DNA from: Cytidiella melzeri
Lineage: Eukaryota > Basidiomycota > Agaricomycetes > Polyporales > Irpicaceae
Assembly (NCBI GenBank): GCA_022592445.1
Contig: JABYQR010000244.1
Coordinates: 1 to 64,000 of the forward strand
Length of the DNA: 64,000 bases
Direction of reading: 5' to 3'
The notes beneath the pieces were generated by a model. The model was not told where the DNA came from. It did not search any database and saw nothing but the letters and a program-made list of their open reading frames with translations. The position numbers and the translations under genes are program-made. Positions 23,691 through 34,278 of this stretch are shown here, in pieces; position 1 is the first letter of the stretch, and the number at the start of each line of letters is the position of its first letter.

Positions 23691-23932
23691 GAGCAGGCCC
23701 CGACCATCCGAGGTACCTTCTGCAAGTTCAAATCAAGTGGCCGCAGCAACAACTTCCTCCCACAAAGACGAGGTAGGTGATAGTCCAAACCTCTGTAATT
23801 CCTTTTGTATGCAGTCATGCAACAAATACCATAATTAAATCAATTTTTCCACGTTCGGAATGGCTCCTGCGAGAACAAATAATTCTTCAAGCTCACAAGC
23901 ATACAGTTGAACATCAGGAAACAATGACTTGT

Positions 23933-25327
23933 CTACCCGAGGCTACCCGAGGCTACCAATAGCTCCAGAGAGCTCCGTAGCAGCTGGTAGCTTGGGTAGA
24001 CGAGTCTTTTTTTCCTTGATGAACTGCCTTGCTTTCGATTGCGAAGGGTATCGCGCACCTTCATGCGGAAGTCTACAGGGAAACAAAAATCAAAGAGACC
24101 TTTGAAAAAATCCTCGAGAGCCCATCTCCCCGCATCTTTTGAAACAACCATAGCAAAGAAGCGATATGCCTTTCCTTTCAGGAAAGACGACAACGTGGTG
24201 GCGTACCAATCTCGACTTAGAGTGTAACCCATAACATACTCTGTGCCTTCCCGCAGGAATTTGTGGAAGTCCTGTATGTCAGCTCGTCCGCCATATATTG
24301 CGGGCTCACGTGGATTCACTTTAGGCAACTTTGCCTTCAATGAGAATTGACGACGCTTCTCCTTATTATCACGGGAGCGCCGAGAATTTCTGAGCCTTGA
24401 TCCTCGGCCACGGTGACTGGAATTGGATCGACGTGAAGATGCAGAGGACATTGCATGATTCAGAATCAGATGACATGCCTCCACCAGCTACTCTGTCTGT
24501 CTCATCACGAGGAATACTCGCAAAGGCCTTCCCGAGGTAACTGGTAGGTACCACCTGATTCACAGGGCACAAGTTTTCACCGTGAACCTTTTGTCGCGGA
24601 TCTCCCTTGGTACCTGAGTGCCTGATAGCTCAGCAAAGTGCTGCAGTAACTTACGTTGCATGTCGGGATCCATTTTGGCAGAATCCAAATTAACGCTTCC
24701 CCAGTTCTGAGGGTCAATTGTCTTGCCCTGTCACTTCGAAGTCCCTTGTCTGCGCGACCGAGAGCATTCATGAATAGTGTCCCTGGCCCTGGTAACCTTA
24801 CTCATCCTATCATTGAAGGCCTTCTGTTCAGCACTGCTCATCCTTGAGGTGGCCACATTTATGGCCTGATACTGCTCAGTTGTCAGTGCCTTTGGGGCAT
24901 GGTCCCGTTGTGCACCAGGGGAGTCTGCCCGAGCCCGCTTACTATATCTCACCTCTGTCCAAGGGCTATCAGCCGGACCAGAGGAAACTGTAATGTGAGG
25001 CTGTTCCTCCTTGTCACTCACATTCTCAACTGTCATGTTCTTATCTTCCTTGATAGATAGTGAGGGAAATATATTTGATACCCCTGAAGGGCTTGCATCG
25101 TAGGTACTGGACCTAGACGGTGTACGCGACACTACAGTGCTATAAAGCGGTTTCGCGTCGGGAGTAGAGGTAGCCTCGGGAGACATACTCTCTATGGGGG
25201 AAAGAGGGGAAGTTCCCATAGCCAGTGCCTCGAGAGACTGAACCGGTGTGACAAAGGCACCAGGGACGGAAGCAGACGAGTCGGGAACCGAGTTGGCGCG
25301 ACGACAAAGGTTATAGCAACGTGGCAT
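23933..25327 (-). pseudogene. gag N-terminal region of element D
   Basis: Two minus-strand frames cover the region. The first (25327-24731) opens MPRCYNLCRRANSV at an ATG about 170 bp after the 5' LTR and is rich in Ser/Thr/Pro, ending in a helical KVTRARDTIHECSRSRR. The second (24484-23933) has the capsid-type text RADIQDFHKFLREGTEYV and RWALEDFFKGLFDFCF. The frames are separated by shifts at about 24500-24730. Confidence 0.7.
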
Positions 25328-25493
25328 CTTTGAGTTTTGAGTTGAGGGAAGGGGTTATGTTTTTGGGACTGGTGACGGTTGGTGGTGTTGATCAGACACT
25401 AGGAATCCAGTCGGCCAGTCGAGTAGGAGAGTCTAGTAGAGGGGGAAGAGAGTAGAGGTTCTTCTAGATAGCAGTTGGGTGCGTGTCAAAATA

Positions 25494-25761
25494 TGTAACG
25501 CTGACAAATCCTAATGTGGACTCGTTCGCAAACACGAGAACTTTTGAGTGGCAAGTGACAGGAATAAAGACTGCTTATTGCCTAGAGACAAAAGCTGCCG
25601 GTCTGAGTACTACAGAGGAGTATATATGCTATGTAGACGAGGACCAAGCAGAACCAAAGTAATAGTCAAATGTTTCAATATAGTCGATAAGTGGTTGTCG
25701 GGATGGATGCGGAAGCCGAAGAATTCTAAGAGGAATCGGATATCCAGTCCGATGTGTCACA
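25494..25761 (-). repeat. 5' LTR of element D (268 bp), 132 bp upstream of the LPMO gene
   Basis: It starts TGTAACGCTGAC and ends GATGTGTCACA (plus strand), followed by the target duplication GCCGC. Transcription from it would run leftwards, away from the LPMO gene. It keeps CG at seven of the eight CpG-transition positions that differ from the 3' LTR. Confidence 0.9.
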
Positions 25762-25893
25762 GCCGCCATCAGCCCGCGCCTAGCGGAGTTTCATTAGTGC
25801 TGACAATTGGGTGGGAGATTAACGTCAAATATTCCTTCTCTGTTTCATCTCGACGAGCTAAGCAGCACACTCTAGATCTGTTGAGCAGACAAC

Positions 25894-27403
25894 ATGCAGC
25901 TACTTCAGGTGGTTCTACCTCTTACGGCCGCGTTTTTCAATTGAGTCTCCGCGCACGGCTACGTGAACCAAATTGGCATTGACGGCCAGTGGTATGCGGG
26001 TAACAAGCCTGGCGAAGACCTTCAAGGTAAGATTGATACGCTCCAATAACTCAAGTACATGCTCAGAAATGAACACTACAGAATTCAGCCCGATCCGAGC
26101 TGTATCTGATGGCGGACCCTTACAGCTCGAAGGTGCCGCTGCAACGGATTTTGTATGTGGCAAGAACGCATCGAAAGCGCAACTCTCTGCTCCGGCGAGA
26201 GCTGGAAGTCTCATCGCCTTCAACTGGGTTGGAATGGATGGAACATCCGCTGTAAGCGTTGCAGTCCCACTCAGTGCCTCACTACAACTCACATTGTACA
26301 ATTTGCATGGGTGGCAGTGGATCCATCGGGTAGGCCCGTTGGTGACATACATGACTCCCTGCGGTGCTGCGAGCTGCGAAGAATACGAGCCGACTGTTGA
26401 TACGAAGTGGTTCAAGGTTGCTGAACTTGGTCAGCTTCCGAATGATACTACCCGTTGGTATCAAGGAGAGATATCAAGTACGTCGATACAATTTTTGGTG
26501 AAGAGCAACCATGCTTACTTGTGTAATTGCAGCCGCGAGAGCGACTTACAATCTTCGATTACCGGAAGACCTTGCTCAGGGGGGCTACCTCATCCGGCAC
26601 GAGGTATACTTGATTCTTGTAGCGATTTTCATACAGCAACTGACGTCTACCTTAAGCTAATCTCGCTTCAAAACGCGATATCACCCAACGGAATAGAGTT
26701 CTACCCAATGTGTGCACAACTTCTCGTCAACAGCAAAGGCACTGGTGAGGCAAACGCGACAGTGACCTTTCCAGCCGCTTATAACGCCAGCATCGGCGAC
26801 TTGATTTTCGACGTAAGTACCCTTCGACGTGATATAGATGGAAATTTACTCAGGTTATCAATAGGCGTACACTCCGCCCGTACCCTCGTATTTCTTTCCA
26901 GGAGGTCCTTTGTCCAATATTATCACCTCAGGACAAGTTATGGGACCGGCGGCTCCTCCCCCTCCTGCGTTTTCTTCGAGCTCCCAGAACAGTTCTTCTA
27001 CGTCGTCGTCGTCGTCCTCCATCGCTCCACCGGGACAGAACCATCTCCCTCAAGCAAGTGGGTACTCCTCAGGGGACGCCACTACCACGCAGCGTCCTCT
27101 GTGCATGATCAAATCTGACTCTGCCTATGAGCTTCGAGTGAGACACTTAGCAATGCGGTCAACTTTGTGTAAGCTGCGCTGAGCAGTCGCCGAATGATTT
27201 TGGTTCGATGTTACCGACGGAACCCAGGTCATGGCGACAGTTATTTCTACCTCACAGGTACGTGCTCTGTTCGGGCATCTAAGCAAGCTCAGAAGAGCCG
27301 CGAGGAGTTGCTTTCCGCTCGTCGGGCCACCGATGTCGACAACAGCGGCAGCATTAAGCTCAGCACGATTGGCAACGCAGCTCAGACCCAGATTTCTCTT
27401 TGA
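25894..27403 (+). pseudogene. AA9 lytic polysaccharide monooxygenase (stop codon in signal peptide)
   Basis: AA9 enzymes are secreted copper monooxygenases that cleave cellulose chains. The predicted exons give a signal peptide (MQLLQVVLPLTAAFFN, then TGA at 25942-25944, then VSA) and a mature start HGYVNQIGIDG with the copper-binding His1. They continue with SPIRAVSD, DFVCGKNASKAQL, AGSLIAFNWVGMDG, WIHRVGP (second copper His), PCGAASCEEY, RWYQGEISS, GGYLIRHE and EFYPMCAQL (axial Tyr). Likely introns are 26030-26069, 26252-26317, one in about 26476-26533, one in about 26604-26657, and one near 26813-26901. After the last, the Ser/Pro-rich linker (PPPPAFSSSSQNSSSTSS) is one base out of frame with a simple splice. 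The nonsense codon and this frame problem suggest a recent pseudogene; read-through or assembly error is possible. Confidence 0.82.
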
Positions 27404-27810
27404 GATGGGGCACTACACACAACACACAAATTACACACCATCCTGCCTCCAGAGACTTTGTGCATAAAATATCTCAAGGAACATACATGGCTGTAAGCAC
27501 CCGCAAGATCAAAGTGTCTCGAGAAGTGGTAGTGTCCCGAGGAGCGCTAGTACGCTATATGACATACTCGACTGTACCGCAGTTCCTTCACATACTCGAC
27601 TGTGTTCCCTCTCCTCCGTGGCGTCATCAATTGATACACATAAACTTGCCTTGCAATTACCATATATATATATACACTTCACATATCGCGGTACACGAGT
27701 AACTAATGCATGTCCGCGAAAATTGAACATGCCTCATCACAAGCCCTGAGAGAACAAAAACGCTATACATCAGCGGCGGAACGACTACACGCCAACTCTC
27801 ACTCATCATG

Positions 27811-29131
27811 TTAAAGCCGCTCTTGCCACGCCAAAACTTTCTCCACCGCCTCTTTGTGCTCTTGCTCTTTCTCAGCTTCACCTGAACCGCCAAAGAGCAT
27901 TGCACGAGCTTTAGCCAGCGGCATGAAACGATACGGCATTAGCATGACCATGTCAAGGTCGTCAAGCTCAACGGTGTCCTGTTGCGTTGAATGTCGTCTC
28001 TTGTGCTGTATCGTGTCTCGGTCAGATTCCTGATTCTGTATCCTCTCTGCACGGTCCTCCGGCTCCTTGTGCTGCCGTTCAACCTCCGCCTGATTGAAAG
28101 TTACGAATCCGCCTTGATGAAGGGATGCAGCCCAATCATTGATTTCCTGTACGTCTTTGACACCGAATACTTTGTGTATAAGCGCAGCATAAGTTCCCTC
28201 GAAGAGAGCGTCTGGAGGCCAGTCCAATTCAGAAGCCGGCATGCGAGCTTCTTCGCCGTGTTTGGACCCCACGAGGCCCTTTCGTATGTCTTCATCAAAG
28301 ACGTGCATTACACACTTGCGTTGGCCAGTTAACGCTCCAGGAACAACATCTGGGGTGTCGAGAGCAAAGTTCGGAAGCTATGACAATTTAGTATTTCATG
28401 CATGGGCTGGAAGTCTGGCGCACCATTAGAAACGCTGAAAAAACACCAAACATTGCATGCGCGACTTTCGACAGTAGCAAGCCGTTGCGTACGTCATTGA
28501 TATCCGTGAGCGGGTCGTCGGTGTTAAGATCAATTTTGCGAACTCTTTGCTCGTAGAACCTCTTCAGGTACTGCAGCGGTCATGTCAGGTCACACTACCT
28601 CCCTCGATCTGGTGCTTGTCAACAACGACGTACTTTGTCGCCTTTGGCAAAAGGTACAACATGGGCTGCATCACACAGTTGGAATGCCTCCTTCGTAACG
28701 ACACAGCTGCAATCACGCTTGATGACTTCTTTGCGAAAGTTTGAATCCCGGTACGATGTCACACCAGAGGCGTGTGCGCGAAGGAGGCCGGGGTCAGCAG
28801 GACACATCAGCAGTTTTTCAGCGTTGTCGACATGATAAAAGAGACAGAGACCGTCGAGAGGCAGCTCAGCGTCGTAGTCGATGAGATTGAGTTCGTTGCG
28901 ATCAAAAGAGAGGCCGCCAACAGCTCCGACAGTGATTCCCGTCGCATAACGGACCCATTTGTAAGGCTTCACCGCGAACTGGAGGTTGCCAAGGGTTTGG
29001 ATAGGAAACTGTAAGAAGGGCAGCCAACGCCAGTTGTTGGGATGAAGATATTCTTCCTCTTTGGCGGTATCAAAGTCCAAAGGAAATTGCACGTGAACCT
29101 GGATTGTGGCAGGCGTCGCAGGCGGCGGCAT
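27811..29131 (-). CDS. HNH-domain protein (fungal HNH nuclease family)
   Basis: Three exons: 28634-29131, 28424-28570 and 27811-28377, with introns of 63 nt (28571-28633, GTACGT...CAG) and 46 nt (28378-28423). The start at 29131 gives MPPPATPATIQVHVQFPLDF. The centre has the HNH-like motif of basidiomycete proteins (FRKEVIKRDCSCVVT, LCDAAHVVPFAKGDK: Cys/Val-Val-Thr strand, A-H-x-V-P metal/catalytic His). Helical text NDVRNGLLLSKVAHAMFG and PNFALDTPDV follow, as in that family. The charged C-terminus (RIQNQESDRDTIQHKRRH) is low complexity. No signal peptide. Substrate and role are unknown; such genes are expanded in Agaricomycetes. It converges with the LPMO gene. Confidence 0.75.
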
Positions 29132-29345
29132 GGCAGACCTACACCTCGAGTTGGGCGAAACCTGCTCCGCGCGTGACAGTGGCAGCTGTGAGAAAGCGAT
29201 GCGGGCAGACGTTGGCAGCCTTAAGACTGGGTGCTGAACAGCTGCCGAAGAAAGGTAGTCTCGCACCCAGACGTTCTGCCTGTGAGAGAGAGAGGGAGAG
29301 AGAGGACACTTGACGCTTTCACGGGCTCGCCGCACTCTGAAAATC

Positions 29346-29436
29346 ATCCAAGTCCCCCGCCGAGCTCTCGGTTTGCCGCCATCAGCCCGCGCCTAGCGGA
29401 GTTTAATGAGTGCTGGTTGGGAGATTAACGTCAAGT
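29346..29436. repeat. Repeat block shared with the target site of element D
   Basis: caagtcccccgccgagctct followed by a short run and gccgccatcagcccgcgcct to gggagattaacgtcaa matches, nearly base for base, the two halves flanking element D (9167-9198 and 25762-25832). It therefore shows the uninterrupted arrangement of that site. Both copies lie upstream of a gene (LPMO; HNH protein). What the block is, an old MITE or a duplicated promoter piece, cannot be told. Confidence 0.7.
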
Positions 29437-29724
29437 GCACCAGCCACCTCCTCTGAGTGCAAAGTTGGCACCATTTATACGCCTGCTAAGCGCGCTTCAG
29501 AACTCAGGAGGTTGCAATGTCGCGGTCTCTAGAATACTATCAGCCTGGTTCATACATACAGTATTAGATCAAGTAACTGAAGCTGAGATCTGGAGAATCC
29601 CAAATTCGCAGCCAATACGCATTCGCACTTCCAAGTACAATAGCTCCATACATAGTGGTGTAGAATATTAAGTTAAGCATGGTAAGTCGTTATGTCAACC
29701 TGTCCTGTACACTTGCCCTCAGCC

Positions 29725-30768
29725 TCAGTCCAGATCGTTTATGCTGCGGCTGCCTTTGACGTCGGAGACAATGCCGTTGATGATGCCCGCCAAATCGCTT
29801 CCGATGTCAGCGATTGTTGAGACGGTAGAGAGGGAGGGGAGTTTCAAGGCTCCGCTCTCGTCAACGTCCTGACGAGCAAGGAACTCGAGGAACTCGCGTC
29901 TCTTGCTGCCCTTGACATCAGAGACGATGCCCTGGACGATGTCCGACAAGTCACTGCCAATGTTGGCGATGCTCGAGATTGTGTCAAGGGAAGGCAATTT
30001 CAACGCGCCGCTCTCGTCATCGTCCTGGCGTTTCTTGCTACCCTTCACGTCGGAGACGATGCCGTTGATGATGCCCGCCAAATCGCTTCCAATGTCAGCG
30101 ATGGTCGAGACGGTGGAGAGGGAAGGGAGTTTGAGTGCACCGCTCTCGTCAACGTCTTGACGTTTCTTGCTTCCCTTGACGTCGGAGACGATGCCGTTGA
30201 TAATGCTCGACAAGTCGCTACCGATGTTGGTGATGCTGGAGATTGTGTCAAGGGAAGGGAGTTTGAACGCGCCGCTCTCGTCAACGTCCTGGCGTTTGCT
30301 ACCCTTCACATCGGAGACGATGCCATTGATAATGCCCGCCAAATCGCTTCCGATGTCAGCAATTGTCGAGACGGTGGAGAGCGAAGGGAGCTTCAAGGCT
30401 CCGCTCTCGTCAACGTTCTGGCGAGCGAGAAGCTCGAGTAGCTCGCGCCTCCTGCTTCCCTGTACATCGGAGACGATACCGTTGATGATGCCCGCCAGGT
30501 CACTGCCGATATCAGCAATCTTGCCGACGTTCTCGAGGGAAGGAAGCTTCAATGCACCGCTCTCGTCGACATCCTGACGTTTCTTGCTGCCCTTCACGTC
30601 AGAGATGATACCGTTAATGATGCTCGACAAGTCGCTGCCGATGCTGGTGATGCTGGAGATTGTGTCAAGGGAAGGGAGCTTGCTGCCACCGGTTTTGGTG
30701 ACGGGGGCAGACAGAGCTGGGACAGCAGCGGCAAGGAGAATGAGAGTGACAGCGGTGGAAGAGCGCAT
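29725..30768 (-). CDS. Secreted Kex2-processed repeat protein (KEP-type precursor)
   Basis: Single coding exon, 347 aa. A signal peptide (MRSSTAVTLILLAAAVPALSA) is followed by seven repeats of about 33-42 residues. Each carries LKLPSLSTVSTIADIGSDL or close variants and IINGIVSDVKGS, and most end in KR, KKR or RR. Cleavage by Kex2 would release peptides that start with Gln (QDVDESGA), which can cyclise to pyroglutamate. Two linkers carry an extra RRRELLELLARQ or KRREFLEFLARQ segment. Two repeat types alternate (DTISSI and STVSTI). The repeats are amphipathic, like Ustilago repellents or hydrophobin-like surface peptides; a peptide signal or a RiPP precursor is an alternative. A 62-nt intron lies in the 5' UTR (30882-30943). 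Confidence 0.85.
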   Translation of the reverse strand: MRSSTAVTLILLAAAVPALSAPVTKTGGSKLPSLDTISSITSIGSDLSSIINGIISDVKGSKKRQDVDESGALKLPSLENVGKIADIGSDLAGIINGIVSDVQGSRRRELLELLARQNVDESGALKLPSLSTVSTIADIGSDLAGIINGIVSDVKGSKRQDVDESGAFKLPSLDTISSITNIGSDLSSIINGIVSDVKGSKKRQDVDESGALKLPSLSTVSTIADIGSDLAGIINGIVSDVKGSKKRQDDDESGALKLPSLDTISSIANIGSDLSDIVQGIVSDVKGSKRREFLEFLARQDVDESGALKLPSLSTVSTIADIGSDLAGIINGIVSDVKGSRSINDLD

Positions 30769-30881
30769 GATGGAACGTGGAGGAAGGACAGAAAAGTGAC
30801 GTTTGGAATTAGATTGGGTGTAGATGGGATTAGAGTCGTTGGAAAAGGAAGTGCGAAGTGGAAGAGGAAAAGCAAGACGAG

Positions 30882-31033
30882 CTGCAAGACACCAGAAGAG
30901 TCAGACAGAGCTCATGGCGTCGATGAGGAAGCATGATACTCACCAACCGGTGCTGACTTGTGTGCGTTGGCTGGAACGAAGGGAACTCACTGAGCTGGGG
31001 GAAAACGCTGCGTCGAAGGCCATATTTATATTG
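30882..31033 (-). promoter_or_regulatory. 5' UTR intron and TATA-like box of the repeat-protein gene
   Basis: On the minus strand GTGAGT (from 30943) to TTGCAG (30882) forms a 62-nt intron upstream of the ATG at 30768. An AT-rich tataaatat (about 31021-31033, minus strand) lies about 80 bp further upstream and could be the core promoter. Confidence 0.45.
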
Positions 31034-32430
31034 TACCGAAAGCCAAGAAAATTCAAGGCTCATCATTCTTGAGCTGTAGACATGGTCAAAAAGCGTGGGA
31101 GATGATTGATTGCTGACCTGTTTGTTGCAATGCGTCTATGGCGCGCAGTATCCATAAGTTGCGAACAACGCTAGCATCAGCGTTCAAGTTGTCAACTTGC
31201 TGCGTTGCGTTGTTGAGTTTGTGTGCGTAGACTACGCACAGAGGCTACCACGCAATTTGGCCTCCAAGAAGAATTGCCGGTGCCGTCGATAGTACTACCC
31301 CAGCAATCCCGCGGTAGCCTGTTGTTTGTTCAAGCCTGCGAGGTTGACATATCGATACATTTTGCTGGAAAAGAGCTCGGCGGTTAACATCCGGATGATG
31401 TTGAAAGCGTTCGGCGTGCGCGAAAGGTGTGAAGACGTACTGTTACCATCACAGTGCAGTACCACCGAACGCTGAGCTTGCGAGCTCTGACCTCGCGGTG
31501 CATCACGGAAACCTGTACAACTGCCAGCGATAGTACCGCGCGTAGACTTCTTGATGGTGACTTCAAAGCAGACGATGGCGTGTCCGACAGAAACTGCTGC
31601 TAAGGGTCTCTACCCGAGGGCAGTTCCTCGGCGAGTTTCGTCTATTGAGATCAATGCGGATGCTCGCGACGAGCTTTGAATCGCGTGCAGAGGGCGTTCG
31701 ATGGTAGTCGGGCTTGTTACTTCAGCGCTGATATTTCCATAGCAATCATACACGAAGTGTTATTTTGCGCGAATGATCCACCCTGACCATCCAGGCACGA
31801 ACATTCGTAGAATCACCTAGCAAGTTCAGATGACATTCTGAAGGAACATGAGCACTGGATATTACATACCAGCTATTCAGAGAGCACATCATTGGAAGCA
31901 GCGCCGCCGCGCTCCGCAGAGTCGCTTGCGCCGCAGGTAATGGCCTACCAGCCAGGTGTCCAATGGTATACATGTGAGTATCAAGGCACAGGTACTTACA
32001 GTGCCGTAGACTCTACAGGGGTGCAAAGCCGCCATCATGATGATTGCTTGTGTCGTCACGCATTTCGTGACCACGACGTGACAGGTCTCGTTCGCTGGTC
32101 ACCGAGATCACTCGCTGTTTGTGACGATCATGAGGCAGTGACTTACGCAATAAGAGTAAAGCTTGGCGTAGTATACGTAACGGCACCTAGTAATTGTTCC
32201 CGTATTCAAGTTGTTGTCCGAATCCAACTTGGAGCAGTTTTCAGAAAACAGTGATGGCCATTTCTACTGATACAGTCACAAGGGAATTACATGAGTGCGA
32301 CCTGCGGAAACATGAACATAGCGTAGAGACCAGGGTAGAGTCATACAAGGGAGATCGACTGAATGATTGTTGGATAGACGTGTTGCGCGTCCAAGATGGA
32401 ATTGGATTTGCAGCGTGTTTCAGGCTAGGT
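31034..32430. other. Intergenic, no gene supported
   Basis: The stretch separates the promoter of the repeat protein from the 3' end of the peroxidase gene. Open frames are short on both strands and show no family text or plausible splice chain. I see no clear repeats either. Confidence 0.5.
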
Positions 32431-34278
32431 TCAACAAAGGTGACGCTGTGTTGTTGTAGATATCGGAGTCCTGTCGGCGCCGGTAGACAGATCCGTTGTC
32501 TCAGGGCGCATCAAGTGGGTGATGGTGGTAACCTGCACACTGCACGAGACGATCTCTCAATTCGTCAACGTTCATAGACTCGCGAGTACACTCACCGATG
32601 TCTCGACATCACTCATTCTCTTTCCAGGCGGTAATGCAGCGGACCTCCGACCACGTGGCAGAGCCTTCGGTATAGGGATCACGTCGGAACAATCAACGAG
32701 TTTTGACATATCTTGTCCAAGGGTAGAGACCTTTGACATGACTTGGACAAAGTCCCGGTTCATCTTTTCTTGGTTGGCTACAGGATTGGAAGCGTGCGTG
32801 AGCTGTGATACTCGAGAGAAGGAATGAGTGTAGCGAGGAACTGTACTTATATATGACTGCCATGTACACGATGTACTAGAAGGCATTTTAGTGGTTCGGT
32901 CACCAGAGCCACTGTACAAGCGACATACCGTGGGTCCCTCGCAAGTTCGTAATCGGATTGCAATCGCAGTTGATGAGGAGATGGGGACATAACCTGTCCA
33001 CGATTAGAGCCATTACCGGGTAAAAATGTACCTGGAAGAGCAGTCTTTGAACAGTTGTGTCAACTGCATGCACCTTGAAAAGTGTGAATCACGTACGTCA
33101 AGGTAGTACTGTGTGTCAAATTCCTGGGGTGTCGAATCCAGTGGCATGCCCTACAAGCGAGCAATCGAAATTTAAAAAAACAGTGCTGCCAAGGCAAATG
33201 ACGCACGTCAACGGTAGGATCAATGGTGTGCTGGGTGCCAATACTGTGCGACGCCAGCAAAATTACCATCTCTTCAGGACTAAATCCTGCATCTTTCATC
33301 CTTGCAAGAATGGTGTCGACGGAATGAAAGGGTGCGGGTATGAGTCCGTCTGGCGCAGGTTTGGACGTCATGTTTCGTCCAGCGAAGAAGCGAAGGCGCG
33401 GTGCACCGTCACAGTTAGAGAGCCCTACTGCACCGGTGAAGTGTAGACTATGCCAGTGGCATGTGAGCATCGCATCGCATCAATCTCGTGTGTGCGTACC
33501 TACAGGTCGCCGTATGAAACAGAATGTTTTAGGGCTAAGGCTCGCTGCTCATACGCCATATCGTCTAAACCTGTGTTCTCCGCTGATTGGGTATGAGTGT
33601 TTTTTTAGAATGATTGCAAGGTACAGTCACTATACCATAAGCAGTTTCAATCTCTGCGTGCTCTACAATCGAGCCATCTAAAGTATAGGAAGATTGATAT
33701 ACTAGTGCACTGCAGAACATTGAATCTCACCTGCACCTCCCCCACTTCTTCGTGTTAGCTCAACATAGTCAAAATATCAAATTGTCTCACCTGAATGTCC
33801 CGTTCGCAGAGGTAGAGTATGAGATTGCGTCGTGAAACATTAGCTATGGATGGAGAAAAGGAACGGTTAGGCGGGCAAGGCTGCTCTTTTACCATGACTT
33901 ACCCTCAAAGACTGTGGCCTATCAGGAACAGCTACACTGGCAGTGAAGGGAACACTTACCTCTCGCGATTCCGCATCGCATTGTCCTCCAATGAAACTGC
34001 ATGCTTTGTTTAACATCTACAGGCACAAAAGCGTGCGACAGGACGTACATGTTCGCTTGAACGTCGTCTAGAATGTCATAAAACTTGCAGCACTAAGGCG
34101 GGTTGAGCTTATATCGCGAGCAAGCAAACAAGAGACTGATTCTTACCTCGGTGCTCTGGGCTATACGTCCTCCGCTGCAGGTTGTCTTTGTCGTGGGTGT
34201 CACAGATGCCAAGCCGCGAGCGACAAGCACAGCCCCACATACGACCACTGTACAAGCACTATTCCAGCACGAACGCAT
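32431..34278 (-). CDS. Class II heme peroxidase, generic type (secreted)
   Basis: Fourteen exons on the minus strand: 34147-34278, 34049-34092, 33960-33996, 33903-33911 (9 nt), 33791-33843, 33731-33747 (17 nt), 33636-33677, 33504-33582, 33207-33447, 33097-33150, 32929-33044, 32847-32875, 32596-32777 and 32431-32532 (last one tentative). Phases agree throughout, giving about 334 aa with a signal peptide. Landmarks: CCKFYDILDDVQ, distal Arg/His in SLRLMFHDAIS, SGGGADGSI, FTGAVGLSNC, proximal His in LLASHSIG, DSTPQEFDTQYY, TSCTWQSY. The Mn-site acids are not conserved (E35 is Ala, D179 is His; E39 kept) and the surface catalytic Trp is Ile (MVILLASHS). It should therefore be a generic peroxidase oxidising easy substrates with H2O2. 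It diverges from NFU1, 216 bp away. Confidence 0.88.

Larger units (their letters stand above)
9199..25761 (-). mobile_element. Full-length minus-strand Ty3/gypsy element (element D) with nested insertions
   Basis: Two 268-bp LTRs (9199-9466 and 25494-25761) enclose gag-pol on the minus strand, and the unit is flanked by GCCGC duplications (9194-9198, 25762-25766). An empty-site-like relative of the target reads straight through at 29370-29385. Read on the minus strand, the LTR starts TGTGACACATCGG after the purine-rich tract GGAGGGCGTA. Removing the nested element E (10991-18884 plus one GTATG) leaves about 8.7 kb. The LTRs differ at 10 of 268 positions; eight are transitions, all at CpG. 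Frames contain stops and shifts, so it is inactive. Confidence 0.9.

Noticed and set aside
29903..30577. Long plus-strand frames opposite the repeat-protein gene
   Set aside because: Antisense shadows of the repeats; no signal peptide or processing sites, and splice and UTR features support the minus strand.
32194..32577. 127-codon plus-strand ORF near the peroxidase 3' end
   Set aside because: It overlaps the peroxidase last exon and 3' UTR on the other strand and shows no recognisable domain.
32572..32595. Unspliced end of the peroxidase at 32572
   Set aside because: The frame could stop here, but a donor at 32595 and an in-phase exon at 32431-32532 give a more usual length; kept as an alternative only.
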